Source: Spirochaetaceae bacterium
GTDB taxonomy: Bacteria; Spirochaetota; Spirochaetia; Treponematales; Breznakiellaceae
Reading direction: 5' to 3'
Assembly (NCBI GenBank): GCA_031278295.1
Contig: JAITKQ010000033.1
Coordinates: 1-5,726 of the forward strand
DNA length: 5,726 bases
Shown here: positions 1-5,725 of the stretch, one piece after another
How positions within the stretch are numbered: position 1 is the first letter of the stretch
Layout of the letters: each line of letters begins with the position of its first letter
Translations under genes and position numbers: made by a program
Notes under the pieces: model-generated
The model's database searches: none
What the model was told of the DNA's origin: nothing
Seen by the model: the letters and a program-made list of their open reading frames with translations, nothing else

Positions 1-127
1 TTTGGGCGCATTTCCGGCACTTCGTGCCGGAAACCGGGCTTTGCGGGGTTCCGTCAGGCAACCCCCGGTTGCCCCTCCATTCCCTACGGGAACGCTTCGC
101 GCGAACGCTTCGCGCCCCTCCAATCCC
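1..127. repeat. Palindromic intergenic repeat element, copy A
   Basis: This element aligns with the sequence at 338-439: both start with tttgggcgcatttccgg, continue with ggttccg(t/c)caggcaa and gcccctccattccct, and end with cgcgcccctccaat(t)ccc. Copy A has about 29 extra bases (18-46). With the preceding bases these create a perfect 10-bp hairpin (11-20 with 24-33, loop ttc). Two further hairpins are shared with copy B: 57-63 with 67-73, and 99-105 with 109-115. A 13-base unit, gaacgcttcgcgc, is tandemly duplicated at 90-102 and 103-115. Nothing here looks protein-coding. Whether it is mobile, or occurs elsewhere in the genome, cannot be seen from this window. The left border is the window edge, so the element may extend further. 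Confidence 0.75.
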
Positions 128-159
128 TTGCGCATTTCCCCACCAGTGGGTCTCACATC

Positions 160-214
160 CGCTACGCGGTAGCGTCCCGCAGGCGGGCTTCGGGTTCTGC
201 CTTCGGGTCCGAAG
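160..214. repeat. Run of three small hairpins
   Basis: Three short perfect inverted repeats follow one another: cgctac/gtagcg (160-165 with 169-174), cccgc/gcggg (176-180 with 183-187) and cttcgg/ccgaag (188-193 or 201-206 with 209-214). None is followed by a T-run, so they do not look like terminators. They lie directly after copy A of the palindromic element and may belong to the same composite repeat, but copy B is not followed by this stretch. Confidence 0.55.
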
Positions 215-337
215 GAGTCGATAGGCATACGCGGCTGTAGGCGGGGTCTGGTTTGATGTTTTGAAAACCGCGAATGACGCGCCCGCCCGCGGGGTATTAG
301 CCCGGCAGTTTTGCATTTACAAAAATTCTTCACGTAA

Positions 338-439
338 TTTGGGCGCATTTCCGGGGTTCCGCCAGGCAAGCCCCTTGGGTTGCCCCTCCATTCCCTCCGC
401 GAAACATTCGCGCGAAGGCTTCGCGCCCCTCCAATTCCC
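338..439. repeat. Palindromic intergenic repeat element, copy B
   Basis: This is the second, diverged copy of the element at 1-127, in the same orientation and without the 29-base extra hairpin. Two stem-loops are retained. One is ggcaa/ttgcc (365-369 with 380-384), with an inner ccc/ggg pairing (372-374 with 377-379). The other is gcgcgaa/ttcgcgc (410-416 with 420-426, loop ggc). The first stem differs in sequence from copy A (ggcaacc/ggttgcc at 57-73), yet pairing is kept. That hints that the fold, not the exact bases, is maintained. The tandem 13-mer of copy A is present but diverged (401-413, 414-426). Confidence 0.75.
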
Positions 440-472
440 GCGTTTCGTGCTCGACGGCTTTTTCGGCATAGA

Positions 473-515
473 CCGGTAAATGTAAAATTACCGGAACAGT
501 GGACCGTGAACAGTG
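473..515. repeat. 7-bp hairpin followed by degenerate 7-base tandem repeat
   Basis: ccggtaa (473-479) pairs perfectly with ttaccgg (488-494) across an 8-base AT-rich loop. It is followed by three 7-base units, aacagtg, gaccgtg and aacagtg (495-515). No T-run follows on either strand, so a terminator call is not supported. From here to 590 nothing further is recognisable. Confidence 0.5.
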
Positions 516-590
516 AGTAGGGGGCAGAGATATATGCGATTCTGAATCTCATTAGGATTTTTAATGCACAGGTGATGCTGCTTCCGGGGG

Positions 591-615
591 AGGAATAGCG
601 GGACGGGTTATTCCT
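591..615 (-). repeat. Hairpin just downstream of the desulfurase gene
   Basis: aggaata (591-597) pairs with tattcct (609-615) over an 11-base loop, 24 bases beyond the stop of the desulfurase gene. The position suits a transcript end. On the minus strand, however, the stem is followed by a C-rich stretch and not by T residues, so this is at best a 3'-end-stabilising stem and not a canonical intrinsic terminator. Confidence 0.4.
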
Positions 616-638
616 GCCTTCTAAACTTGAGCGGGCCT

Positions 639-1775
639 TTACAGCGCGGACAGCGCTTCGAGCATAGTGTCAATCTCCGCTTCCGTTGTTCCGCGCCCAA
701 AGCTGAAGCGTACCGTACCGTGCGGAAAGGTCCCGCAGGTTTGATGCGCAAGCGGGGAGCAATGCAACCCGCTGCGGGTAATTATGCCGTGTCTTTCAAA
801 TAAACACCGTGAGACATCCCCGGCATCGTAGCCCGGTACAACAAGCGAAATGACCGGCACGCTACGGTCAGGATCGAGGGTTCCACACGGCTTAACCTTT
901 TTTATTTCCCGCAGCCCGGATAAAAAACGCGCCGTGTACCCGCTCTCGCGTTTCCTTGCTTCCTCCACACCCGCCCGTAAAAGCTCCTCGACAGAGGCTG
1001 CAAGGCTCAGTATACCGATCACGTTTTGTGTGCCGGGCTCGAATCTGTCCGGCATGAACTCAGGCATGTCCAGTGAGTGCGAGGCGCTGCCGGTGCCCCC
1101 GCTCACCCATTGCCGCATCTTGGGTAAAGCGGCCTCCCCAAGCACGAAGCCGCCGACGCCGGCAAGCCCCCCAAGCCCCTTGTGCCCGGCAAACACGAGG
1201 ATGTCGCAGCAGTCCTCCATCAAAAACGGCAGTATGCCCCCGGTCTGCGCCGTGTCCAGAATCGTGAGTATACCCCGCTCGCGGGCAAGCCTGAAACATT
1301 CCGTTACCGGCAGTACGGTGCCAAGTACGTTTGAAGCGTGGGACATGACGAGCAACCTTGTGTTTTTTTTGACGGCGGCGCGGACTTTTTCGGTGTCCAG
1401 CGAACCATCAGGACAGCATTGTAGCCAGTCCAGCTCTATCACGCCGTTTTTACGGAGGTTCTCAAGCGGACGGGCCACCGCGTTGTGTTCCACAGTCGTG
1501 GCCAGCACATGGCAGCCTTCCCTGACAAGGCCGTTTATCGCCATGTTGAGCGCCTGGGTAGCGCCGCTTGTGAATACCACCCTCAAGGGATCGCTCACGC
1601 CAAAGAGCTGCGCCATAGCCCTGCGGGCCCGCAGGGCTATGGCACCCGTTTCCAGACCCTCAAAATTCCGCCCGGCGTTGAGGTGTACCCCACCCAGGTA
1701 TTCGCAAAGCTCTTTTACCGCCGCCTGCGGCAACGTCGGCGAGGTGGCGGCGTAGTTTGCGTATATGGTCGTCAT
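639..1775 (-). CDS. Cysteine desulfurase-family PLP enzyme (selenium-associated, short-N-terminus clade)
   Basis: This 378-residue class V aminotransferase-fold enzyme should take S or Se from cysteine or selenocysteine as an enzyme-bound persulfide/selenide and release alanine. Visible motifs are TSGAT (69-73, PLP phosphate), the EH pair at 96-97, LDTAQ with Asp174 and Gln177 (PLP ring contacts), and AGHKG with the Schiff-base lysine at 199. The active-site loop RSGLHCSPLAH carries the catalytic Cys339, and the ending is GTFPHGTVRFSFG. That loop and ending, plus the early start (IYANYAATSP at residues 4-13), match the family described from the E. faecalis EF2568 neighbourhood (TIGR01977), which differs from housekeeping IscS/SufS. 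The start ATG overlaps the yedF stop as ATGA, and no ribosome binding site precedes it, so translation is probably coupled to yedF. The usual YLDNAAT is replaced by YANYAAT. The substrate choice, S or Se, is inferred from the neighbour and not proven. Confidence 0.93.
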   Translation of the reverse strand: MTTIYANYAATSPTLPQAAVKELCEYLGGVHLNAGRNFEGLETGAIALRARRAMAQLFGVSDPLRVVFTSGATQALNMAINGLVREGCHVLATTVEHNAVARPLENLRKNGVIELDWLQCCPDGSLDTEKVRAAVKKNTRLLVMSHASNVLGTVLPVTECFRLARERGILTILDTAQTGGILPFLMEDCCDILVFAGHKGLGGLAGVGGFVLGEAALPKMRQWVSGGTGSASHSLDMPEFMPDRFEPGTQNVIGILSLAASVEELLRAGVEEARKRESGYTARFLSGLREIKKVKPCGTLDPDRSVPVISLVVPGYDAGDVSRCLFERHGIITRSGLHCSPLAHQTCGTFPHGTVRFSFGRGTTEAEIDTMLEALSAL

Positions 1776-2374
1776 ACGGTGATCACGGTCGAAGCGCCTG
1801 CCAGCTTGTTTACTATGTTCATCATGTCCGTGATGCTCCCTACCGCGAGGGATTCCGCCAACTTATAGTAATTGGCGCAGGTGCCGCAGGTGTATATCCC
1901 GACGCCCCTGTCCTCCAGCGTCTTTAGATCGCTTACGGTGTTTGCCCCTTCCGTCGTAAGGTACGCGCCGCTGTTCAGGAATATGACGGCTTCGGGCGGG
2001 AGGCTTAACTGTGTCAGTGAAAATATGAAGCCCTTGATCAACAGCCGCCCAAGCTCATCGGAGCCCCTCCCCATGCTGTCCGAAGCTACAAGGACAAGCG
2101 GCCCCTTGGCCCCGCTTCCTAGGTTCAGGGCTTCCTCACGGGTGTCCAAAACCTGATTGGGGTCCTTTACGATGGTAACCCTGTACCGCGATTCCCCGTC
2201 CTCGACGTAAGAAAAGCCCAAGGACGATCCTTTCGCCATCTTTTCGAGGTTCTGTACCGCGACAAAATTGTCTACGATGACGGCCACGCCGTCCGCGCCC
2301 TGCTCCGCGAGTGCCTTCTTTGCGTTTACCACGGGAATGGGGCACGGCTTTCCCAGCATATCCAATGTTTTCAT
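1772..2374 (-). CDS. yedF: YedF, sulfurtransferase-like selenium metabolism protein
   Basis: This 200-residue cytosolic two-domain protein is of the length usual for the family. Residues 1-70 form a TusA/SirA-like domain with the hallmark CPIP motif (Cys11-Pro14), where TusA carries its persulfide. Residues 92-200 form a DsrE-like domain with the family signature DSMGRGSDELGRLLIKGF (99-116) and the CGTC pair (Cys163, Cys166) followed by ANYYKLAESLAVG. This arrangement defines the putative selenium metabolism protein YedF (TIGR03527), which is found mainly in genomes with selenophosphate synthetase. Its exact reaction is not established, and a role in carrying S or Se between a desulfurase and an acceptor is the common inference. 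The ATG is supported by AAGGAGA six bases upstream. It is the first gene of an overlapping pair with the desulfurase gene. selD is not in the window. Confidence 0.95.
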   Translation of the reverse strand: MKTLDMLGKPCPIPVVNAKKALAEQGADGVAVIVDNFVAVQNLEKMAKGSSLGFSYVEDGESRYRVTIVKDPNQVLDTREEALNLGSGAKGPLVLVASDSMGRGSDELGRLLIKGFIFSLTQLSLPPEAVIFLNSGAYLTTEGANTVSDLKTLEDRGVGIYTCGTCANYYKLAESLAVGSITDMMNIVNKLAGASTVITV

Positions 2375-2380
2375 AATGAG

Positions 2381-2387
2381 TCTCCTT
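2381..2387 (-). promoter_or_regulatory. Strong ribosome binding site of yedF
   Basis: On the minus strand AAGGAGA lies six bases before the yedF ATG, which fixes that start. It is the only strong Shine-Dalgarno sequence seen before a gene here. The desulfurase gene relies on overlap with yedF, and pbpC has no recognisable site. Confidence 0.85.
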
Positions 2388-2413
2388 ATACCTATCCAGT
2401 TTATCCCGAAATG

Positions 2414-2537
2414 CCGGATTTTGGAATAGCCGCCTTAGCGTTTACGACTGTGGACGAGCTCTTAGGCGGCGCTAAATGCCCGCACCGTAAAAATCCGGGT
2501 ACCTTCCGTCCCGGCGCTAGACCGCCACGTAAACGCT
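2414..2537 (-). promoter_or_regulatory. Inverted-repeat-rich region ahead of yedF, possible structured leader
   Basis: Several pairings nest or compete in the 160 bases before yedF. They are ccggatttt (2414-2422) with aaaatccgg (2490-2498), gccgcct (2429-2435) with aggcggc (2464-2470), and agcgtttacg (2437-2446) with cgtaaacgct (2528-2537). The third uses bases enclosed by the first two, so it cannot coexist with them. Mutually exclusive stems directly upstream of a ribosome binding site are typical of attenuators or riboswitches. I do not recognise a known riboswitch class, and no convincing promoter is visible, so it is not shown that this stretch is transcribed as a leader. It could also be a decayed repeat. 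Confidence 0.35.
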
Positions 2538-2642
2538 TTACCAGAGGATCAGCTTTTCCCGGTCCGGCAGGAAACCCAGTCCTTTAAGGATTTCGGCGTA
2601 GCGGGAGCGGGAAGCGGAAACACCGTTTATTCGCAGTGGGGT
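2538..2642 (-). pseudogene. Probable C-terminal remnant of an unidentified gene
   Basis: On the minus strand a 34-codon open stretch ends in TAA (2540-2538). Its last residues, RYAEILKGLGFLPDREKLILW, look like a genuine protein C-terminus, with a helix and then a short hydrophobic strand. There is no start codon in a sensible place, and the frame closes upstream at a TAG (2645-2643) exactly where a hairpin repeat begins (2643-2670). This suggests the 5' part was lost or replaced by repeat DNA. The parent family is not recognised. The opposite strand is also open here (2466-2699, no convincing start), so the coding call rests on residue composition only. Confidence 0.35.
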
Positions 2643-2670
2643 CTAATACCCCGCCCCTTGTGGCGGTTAG
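2643..2670. repeat. Hairpin with ataccccgcc motif
   Basis: ctaa (2643-2646) and ccgcc (2651-2655) pair with ggcgg (2662-2666) and ttag (2667-2670), with a 4-base bulge on one side and a 6-base loop. The 5' arm contains ataccccgcc (2646-2655), repeated exactly at 2813-2822 in another hairpin. This suggests the two belong to one repeat family. Confidence 0.5.
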
Positions 2671-2688
2671 AATTAGTAAATACTCACG

Positions 2689-2719
2689 AAAAACGGTAGT
2701 AGACCATTGCCTCCTACCG
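2689..2719 (-). terminator. Possible intrinsic terminator for the pbpC transcript
   Basis: On the minus strand cggtag (2719-2714) pairs with ctaccg (2699-2694) over a 14-base loop and is followed at once by TTTTT (2693-2689). It is correctly oriented for pbpC, 214 bases after its stop. The stem is short and the loop large, so efficiency is doubtful. The stronger hairpins closer to pbpC lack a T-run. Confidence 0.4.
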
Positions 2720-2721
2720 CG

Positions 2722-2772
2722 TGATTGGCGCGCCGCAGGCGCCCCAATCAGCGGCAAGCCGTGCGGCTTGCC
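2722..2772. repeat. Two adjacent strong hairpins
   Basis: The first is a 12-bp stem with one C-C mismatch: tgattgg (2722-2728) with ccaatca (2744-2750), and gcgcc (2730-2734) with ggcgc (2738-2742), loop gca. Two bases later ggcaagcc (2753-2760) pairs perfectly with ggcttgcc (2765-2772). Neither is followed by T residues on either strand. They resemble palindromic intergenic repeats rather than terminators. Confidence 0.6.
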
Positions 2773-2815
2773 TTACAGAACTCGCCCTCGTAAATGATGC
2801 AACGCTTACAAGATA

Positions 2816-2851
2816 CCCCGCCGCAAACTTGTTTGCGACTTCAGGGCGGGG
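2816..2851. repeat. Two-part GC-rich hairpin
   Basis: The outer arms ccccgcc (2816-2822) and ggcgggg (2845-2851) enclose a second stem, gcaaac/gtttgc (2823-2828 with 2831-2836). The outer arm shares ataccccgcc with the hairpin at 2643-2670. It lies between the pbpC stop and the possible terminator. From 2852 to 2926 nothing further is recognised. A 6-bp stem, cgtgag/ctcacg (2927-2932 with 2937-2942), spans the pbpC stop codon. Confidence 0.55.
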
Positions 2852-2932
2852 AGGTTTATCTGGCAAATCCATAACTGGAAAATTTCCGGCTAACGCGGCA
2901 ACCTCGCGCCTGAAGCCTGGCCTGAGCGTGAG

Positions 2933-5395
2933 TTAGCTCACGGTAAACACTACATCGCTGCTCTCGTCCCCGCAGCGCACGGTAAGCGTATGCCTGCCGC
3001 GTTCAAGCGGCAGAAAAAACCTGAACGGACGGCGTACCACACGCCGCTCCCCGTCGTAAAAAACGTACAGCTCATCGGACGCGCCGCCGATCACCTCAAC
3101 CGGAATCGCGCCGTTTTCTCCTGCGCCGGACACGAAAAACTGAAAACCGTCACGGGGCGTAACGATGGTAAGCTCGCTCCCGCCATGTTCCACCATGCCC
3201 TGACGCCTGGAATGTATTAGCCAGCTCTGGTACTCGGCAGGGTAGCGCGTAGTTACACGTCCGTTTTCTAGCCTGTGCCAGCCGCAGGGCGGCGGGGCGG
3301 ACAGGGAATCCGTATACTCGTGGAGCACGGTCATGCAGGCTTCCGTGGGGGAAAGGCCGGAGACGGCGCAGATCGGCCTTTTGACAAAGCCCTCCGGTTC
3401 CTCAAAGGCCAGGCTTGCGGACGACGTGGAATTTTCATGGAGAAAGACAAGGCTGTTACGTACCAACTCGGCAGGTAGGGAACTACCCGTCTTGCCTATC
3501 ACGGTTTCGCCTGAAAAATTACCCATCCAAACCGCGCCGGTAAAGCGGCGGGAAGCGGCAAGCGCGACTATGCTTTGGTACTGATTCGCCGTCCCGGTCT
3601 TTACAATCAGCGGAAAATCCGCCGTAAAGTTACGCGCCCTCCCAAACGCCAGGTGGCGGGCGTCAGTGTCCGACAGAAAGGCGCATATTATACGCGCCGT
3701 ATCGGGCGAAATCACCCTTCCTTGCGTAAACGTTTCGCCCCCGCCCTTCCCGTCCCGAAAAAGGAAACGCGCGTTCAAAAGTTTTCCGTCGTTCGGGAAC
3801 ACGCTAAACGCCCGCGCCAGCTCAAAGATGCTTACCGGCGCGTTGCCCAGCGCGAGGCCAAGACCGGCTGCCCCGCCCCCTTCCTCCCCGCCAAGGCTGT
3901 CAAAGCCGAGCCGCGACAGAAACCCGCCGTAATCCTTGACTCCCAGCCTGTACAGAAGTTGCACGGCGGGGATGTTCAGGCTTGACGCCAGGGCCTGCCG
4001 GAGCGTCGCCGGCCCGTTAAAGCGGTTGTTGAAATTCTGCGGTATGTAAATTTCTTCGCCGCCAAAACTTACCGGGACATCGGCAAGTACGGTATTAGGT
4101 TCGATTCCCCGTTCAAGCGCAAGCGCGTACAGAAAGGGCTTCATGCTGCTGCCCGGCTGGTTAAGCGCGAGCACGCCGTCCATCTGCCCGCTGTTGCTGC
4201 CGTTAAAAGCGGCGCTGCCCACCCAGGCCAGCACCTCCCCCGTGTCGTTATCAAGCACGATGGCCGCCCCCTGGTTCACCCGCTCCGCGCTGTAACGTTC
4301 CACATTTTCCGCGATAAGCCCCTCAAGGTAATGCTGTAAATGGATGTCCACGCTCAGCGTAAGGTCCGATAGCCCCGTCATACCGGTTTTTTTCGTAAAA
4401 AGGGGGGCGCGTTTTCCGTACGGCCGCCGGCTTACCGCCACATCAACGCCGCGCCCCCCTGCGCCCGCACGCGGTTGCGGGCTACCCCCCAAATAGGGGC
4501 CGGGTCCGCCCCCGCCGATAGCCGCCCGCCGCTGCTTTGTGCCGCCCGCCAAATCATGGCCGGAAACCAGCTCCCCCAAAACATGGCGTACAAGGTGGGG
4601 TGTTTCAAACGGATAGTCAAAACGGCCTGAGTGCCTCACGGTAAAGTCCCGGTCCCCGTCACTTATCGCGGCAAAGGCCGGGAATCTTTTCCGTCTGAAA
4701 AAAGATTTTACAAAGCTCTTTTGCAGGGCCTCCGCCGCGTTTTTGCATTCCGCCGGATGCCGCGCCGGGTTGTAGGCGGCGGGCCTGCGCGGTATCACGG
4801 CAAGGCAGAAAATCTGCGCCGGCGTGAGCATACCTGCCTCCACAGAAAAAAAGTTACGCGCCGCGGAGGCAAGCCCTTCGGTTTGAAAACCGAAGGGCGT
4901 CGAATTCAAGTACATTTCCAGGATTTCTTTTTTTGTAAACCGCGTCTCAAGCCGGAGCGCGTTAAGCCCCTCGGCAATTTTCCTGCCAAACCCGTCGCCC
5001 GTCCCAACCCCGATTATCCGGGCAAGCTGCATCGTTACCGTTGACGCGCCGCTCACACGCCGCCCGGCCAGGATATTTTGAAACACGGCGCGGACCACGG
5101 CAAATAGATCGATGCCAAAATGGCAGTAGAAACGCTCATCCTCCGCCGTGATAAAAACATCGGCGGTACCGGGCGCCAGGCCGTCAAGCGGAATATACTC
5201 ACGCCTCAGCCCGTCTTTTAGAGGAACTATTTGTAGCAGAATCCCGTTCCTGTCGTACACCCTGGTACTAAAAGGCCTCGCCAAAAATGCTTCCAGCTCA
5301 GGGTACGGAGTCAGGCGCAAGGTCAGGTACACGGCGGACAGCAGCGCAAAAATGATTCCCGCCTTAAAAGCTAAAACTTTGAATTTAAACCTCAT
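2933..5395 (-). CDS. pbpC: Penicillin-binding protein 1C, bifunctional peptidoglycan glycosyltransferase/transpeptidase
   Basis: This 820-residue class A PBP polymerises lipid II and cross-links the chains in the periplasm. Residues 8-28 form an N-terminal membrane anchor. The GT51 domain (about 40-210) has EDERFYCHFGID with catalytic Glu85, GASTVTMQLAR (116-126), RKIAEG (138-143) with Glu142, and KKEILEMYLN (155-164). The transpeptidase (about 345-650) has SSMK with nucleophile Ser416 and Lys419, SLN (472-474) and KTGT (599-602). The tail has the Cys-containing PBP1C segment with CGWH (704-707) and a BiPBP_C-like beta domain (about 735-820). Residues about 283-340 are an unusual Gly/Arg/Pro-rich insertion between the domains. 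A TAG lies two codons before the ATG, so the start cannot be extended. No Shine-Dalgarno sequence precedes it. In many bacteria pbpC is next to an alpha-2-macroglobulin-like gene, and none is visible here. Confidence 0.93.
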   Translation of the reverse strand: MRFKFKVLAFKAGIIFALLSAVYLTLRLTPYPELEAFLARPFSTRVYDRNGILLQIVPLKDGLRREYIPLDGLAPGTADVFITAEDERFYCHFGIDLFAVVRAVFQNILAGRRVSGASTVTMQLARIIGVGTGDGFGRKIAEGLNALRLETRFTKKEILEMYLNSTPFGFQTEGLASAARNFFSVEAGMLTPAQIFCLAVIPRRPAAYNPARHPAECKNAAEALQKSFVKSFFRRKRFPAFAAISDGDRDFTVRHSGRFDYPFETPHLVRHVLGELVSGHDLAGGTKQRRAAIGGGGPGPYLGGSPQPRAGAGGRGVDVAVSRRPYGKRAPLFTKKTGMTGLSDLTLSVDIHLQHYLEGLIAENVERYSAERVNQGAAIVLDNDTGEVLAWVGSAAFNGSNSGQMDGVLALNQPGSSMKPFLYALALERGIEPNTVLADVPVSFGGEEIYIPQNFNNRFNGPATLRQALASSLNIPAVQLLYRLGVKDYGGFLSRLGFDSLGGEEGGGAAGLGLALGNAPVSIFELARAFSVFPNDGKLLNARFLFRDGKGGGETFTQGRVISPDTARIICAFLSDTDARHLAFGRARNFTADFPLIVKTGTANQYQSIVALAASRRFTGAVWMGNFSGETVIGKTGSSLPAELVRNSLVFLHENSTSSASLAFEEPEGFVKRPICAVSGLSPTEACMTVLHEYTDSLSAPPPCGWHRLENGRVTTRYPAEYQSWLIHSRRQGMVEHGGSELTIVTPRDGFQFFVSGAGENGAIPVEVIGGASDELYVFYDGERRVVRRPFRFFLPLERGRHTLTVRCGDESSDVVFTVS
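4873..4898. repeat. Perfect 12-bp inverted repeat inside pbpC
   Basis: gcccttcggttt (4873-4884) and aaaccgaagggc (4887-4898) are separated by only two bases. They lie in the glycosyltransferase domain and encode residues about 166-175 (TPFGFQTEGL) just after the conserved EMYLN motif. The protein motif itself looks normal, so the palindrome may be coincidental or may fold in the mRNA. Confidence 0.6.
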
Positions 5396-5424
5396 ACACT
5401 AAAATTTACAAATTCGCTTACCGG

Positions 5425-5511
5425 GTCATGTTACACGGAAACACCCCTTTTTGGGTAGATGAGGGGCGCGGTAATTCAGGGTTTAGGTTAAACCGGGCAG
5501 CGTAACATGAC
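5425..5511. repeat. Spaced 10-bp inverted repeat upstream of pbpC
   Basis: gtcatgttac (5425-5434) and gtaacatgac (5502-5511) are perfect inverted arms 67 bases apart, beginning 30 bases before the pbpC start. A smaller palindrome, ggttta/taaacc (5480-5485 with 5489-5494), lies inside. They could be two inversely oriented protein-binding half-sites, the ends of a small element, or a long-range stem. No promoter hexamers are convincing nearby. Confidence 0.5.
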
Positions 5512-5610
5512 TTACTAAATGATACCGGACAATAATCATTTAAACCTGGCCCTTGTATTCCGGCCTGGCCTGCGCTATCTTATCAATTGTATATCAGGCT
5601 TGTTTGGAAA

Positions 5611-5657
5611 CTTAGGGCAACGCTGATTAACTTGAGGCCAATCATCGTTGCCCCAAG
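5611..5657. repeat. Long imperfect hairpin
   Basis: cttagggcaacg (5611-5622) pairs with cgttgccccaag (5646-5657) with one mismatch. After a C-T mismatch, tgatt (5624-5628) pairs with aatca (5640-5644), leaving an 11-base loop. That gives an 18-position stem with two mismatches. There is no T-run on either strand. Confidence 0.6.
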
Positions 5658-5675
5658 GAGAGAGCTCATTGGACT

Positions 5676-5725
5676 TGTTCAAGAACCTATTTGAATGTGG
5701 GCAAAAGCCCACGGGTTCTTGAACA
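5676..5725. repeat. 12-bp perfect inverted repeat with nested hairpin at the window edge
   Basis: tgttcaagaacc (5676-5687) and ggttcttgaaca (5714-5725) are perfect inverted arms. Between them gtgggc (5697-5702) pairs with gcccac (5707-5712) over an aaaa loop. Each outer arm is itself partly palindromic (gttc-aa-gaac). This looks like a miniature palindromic repeat or the end of a mobile element continuing beyond the window. No transposase is visible, so the mobile interpretation is open. Confidence 0.6.

Noticed and set aside
24..479. Two open frames (24-224 and 261-479, plus strand) that might be small proteins.
   Set aside because: Both run through the duplicated palindromic element and hairpins. 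They start without ribosome binding sites, and their translations mirror the repeat.
338..515. A CRISPR array or direct-repeat array in the left spacer.
   Set aside because: There are only two copies of a long element, and short 7-base tandem units. No regular repeat-spacer pattern and no cas genes.
850..1755. A 301-codon open frame on the plus strand opposite the desulfurase gene.
   Set aside because: Its product is a Ser/Arg/Pro-rich sequence with no family features, and it is antisense to a gene with complete catalytic motifs. Long antisense frames are common in GC-rich genes.
2684..2711. An AGGAGG followed by ATG on the minus strand within the possible terminator (7 codons).
   Set aside because: The spacing of two bases is too short for a ribosome binding site, and the frame closes after seven codons.
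2375..2932. A tRNA, SRP RNA, tmRNA or selenocysteine tRNA gene in the spacer between yedF and pbpC, prompted by the selenium context.
   Set aside because: No cloverleaf with GTTCRA T-loop and CCA-adjacent acceptor stem, and no conserved SRP or tmRNA motifs were found. The hairpins present do not combine into these folds.
5655..5722. A possible tiny gene: AAGGAG at 5655-5660, TTG start at 5669, 17 codons to a TGA.
   Set aside because: It is very short, uses a weak start, and is built almost entirely from the inverted repeat at 5676-5725, so the apparent frame is probably incidental.
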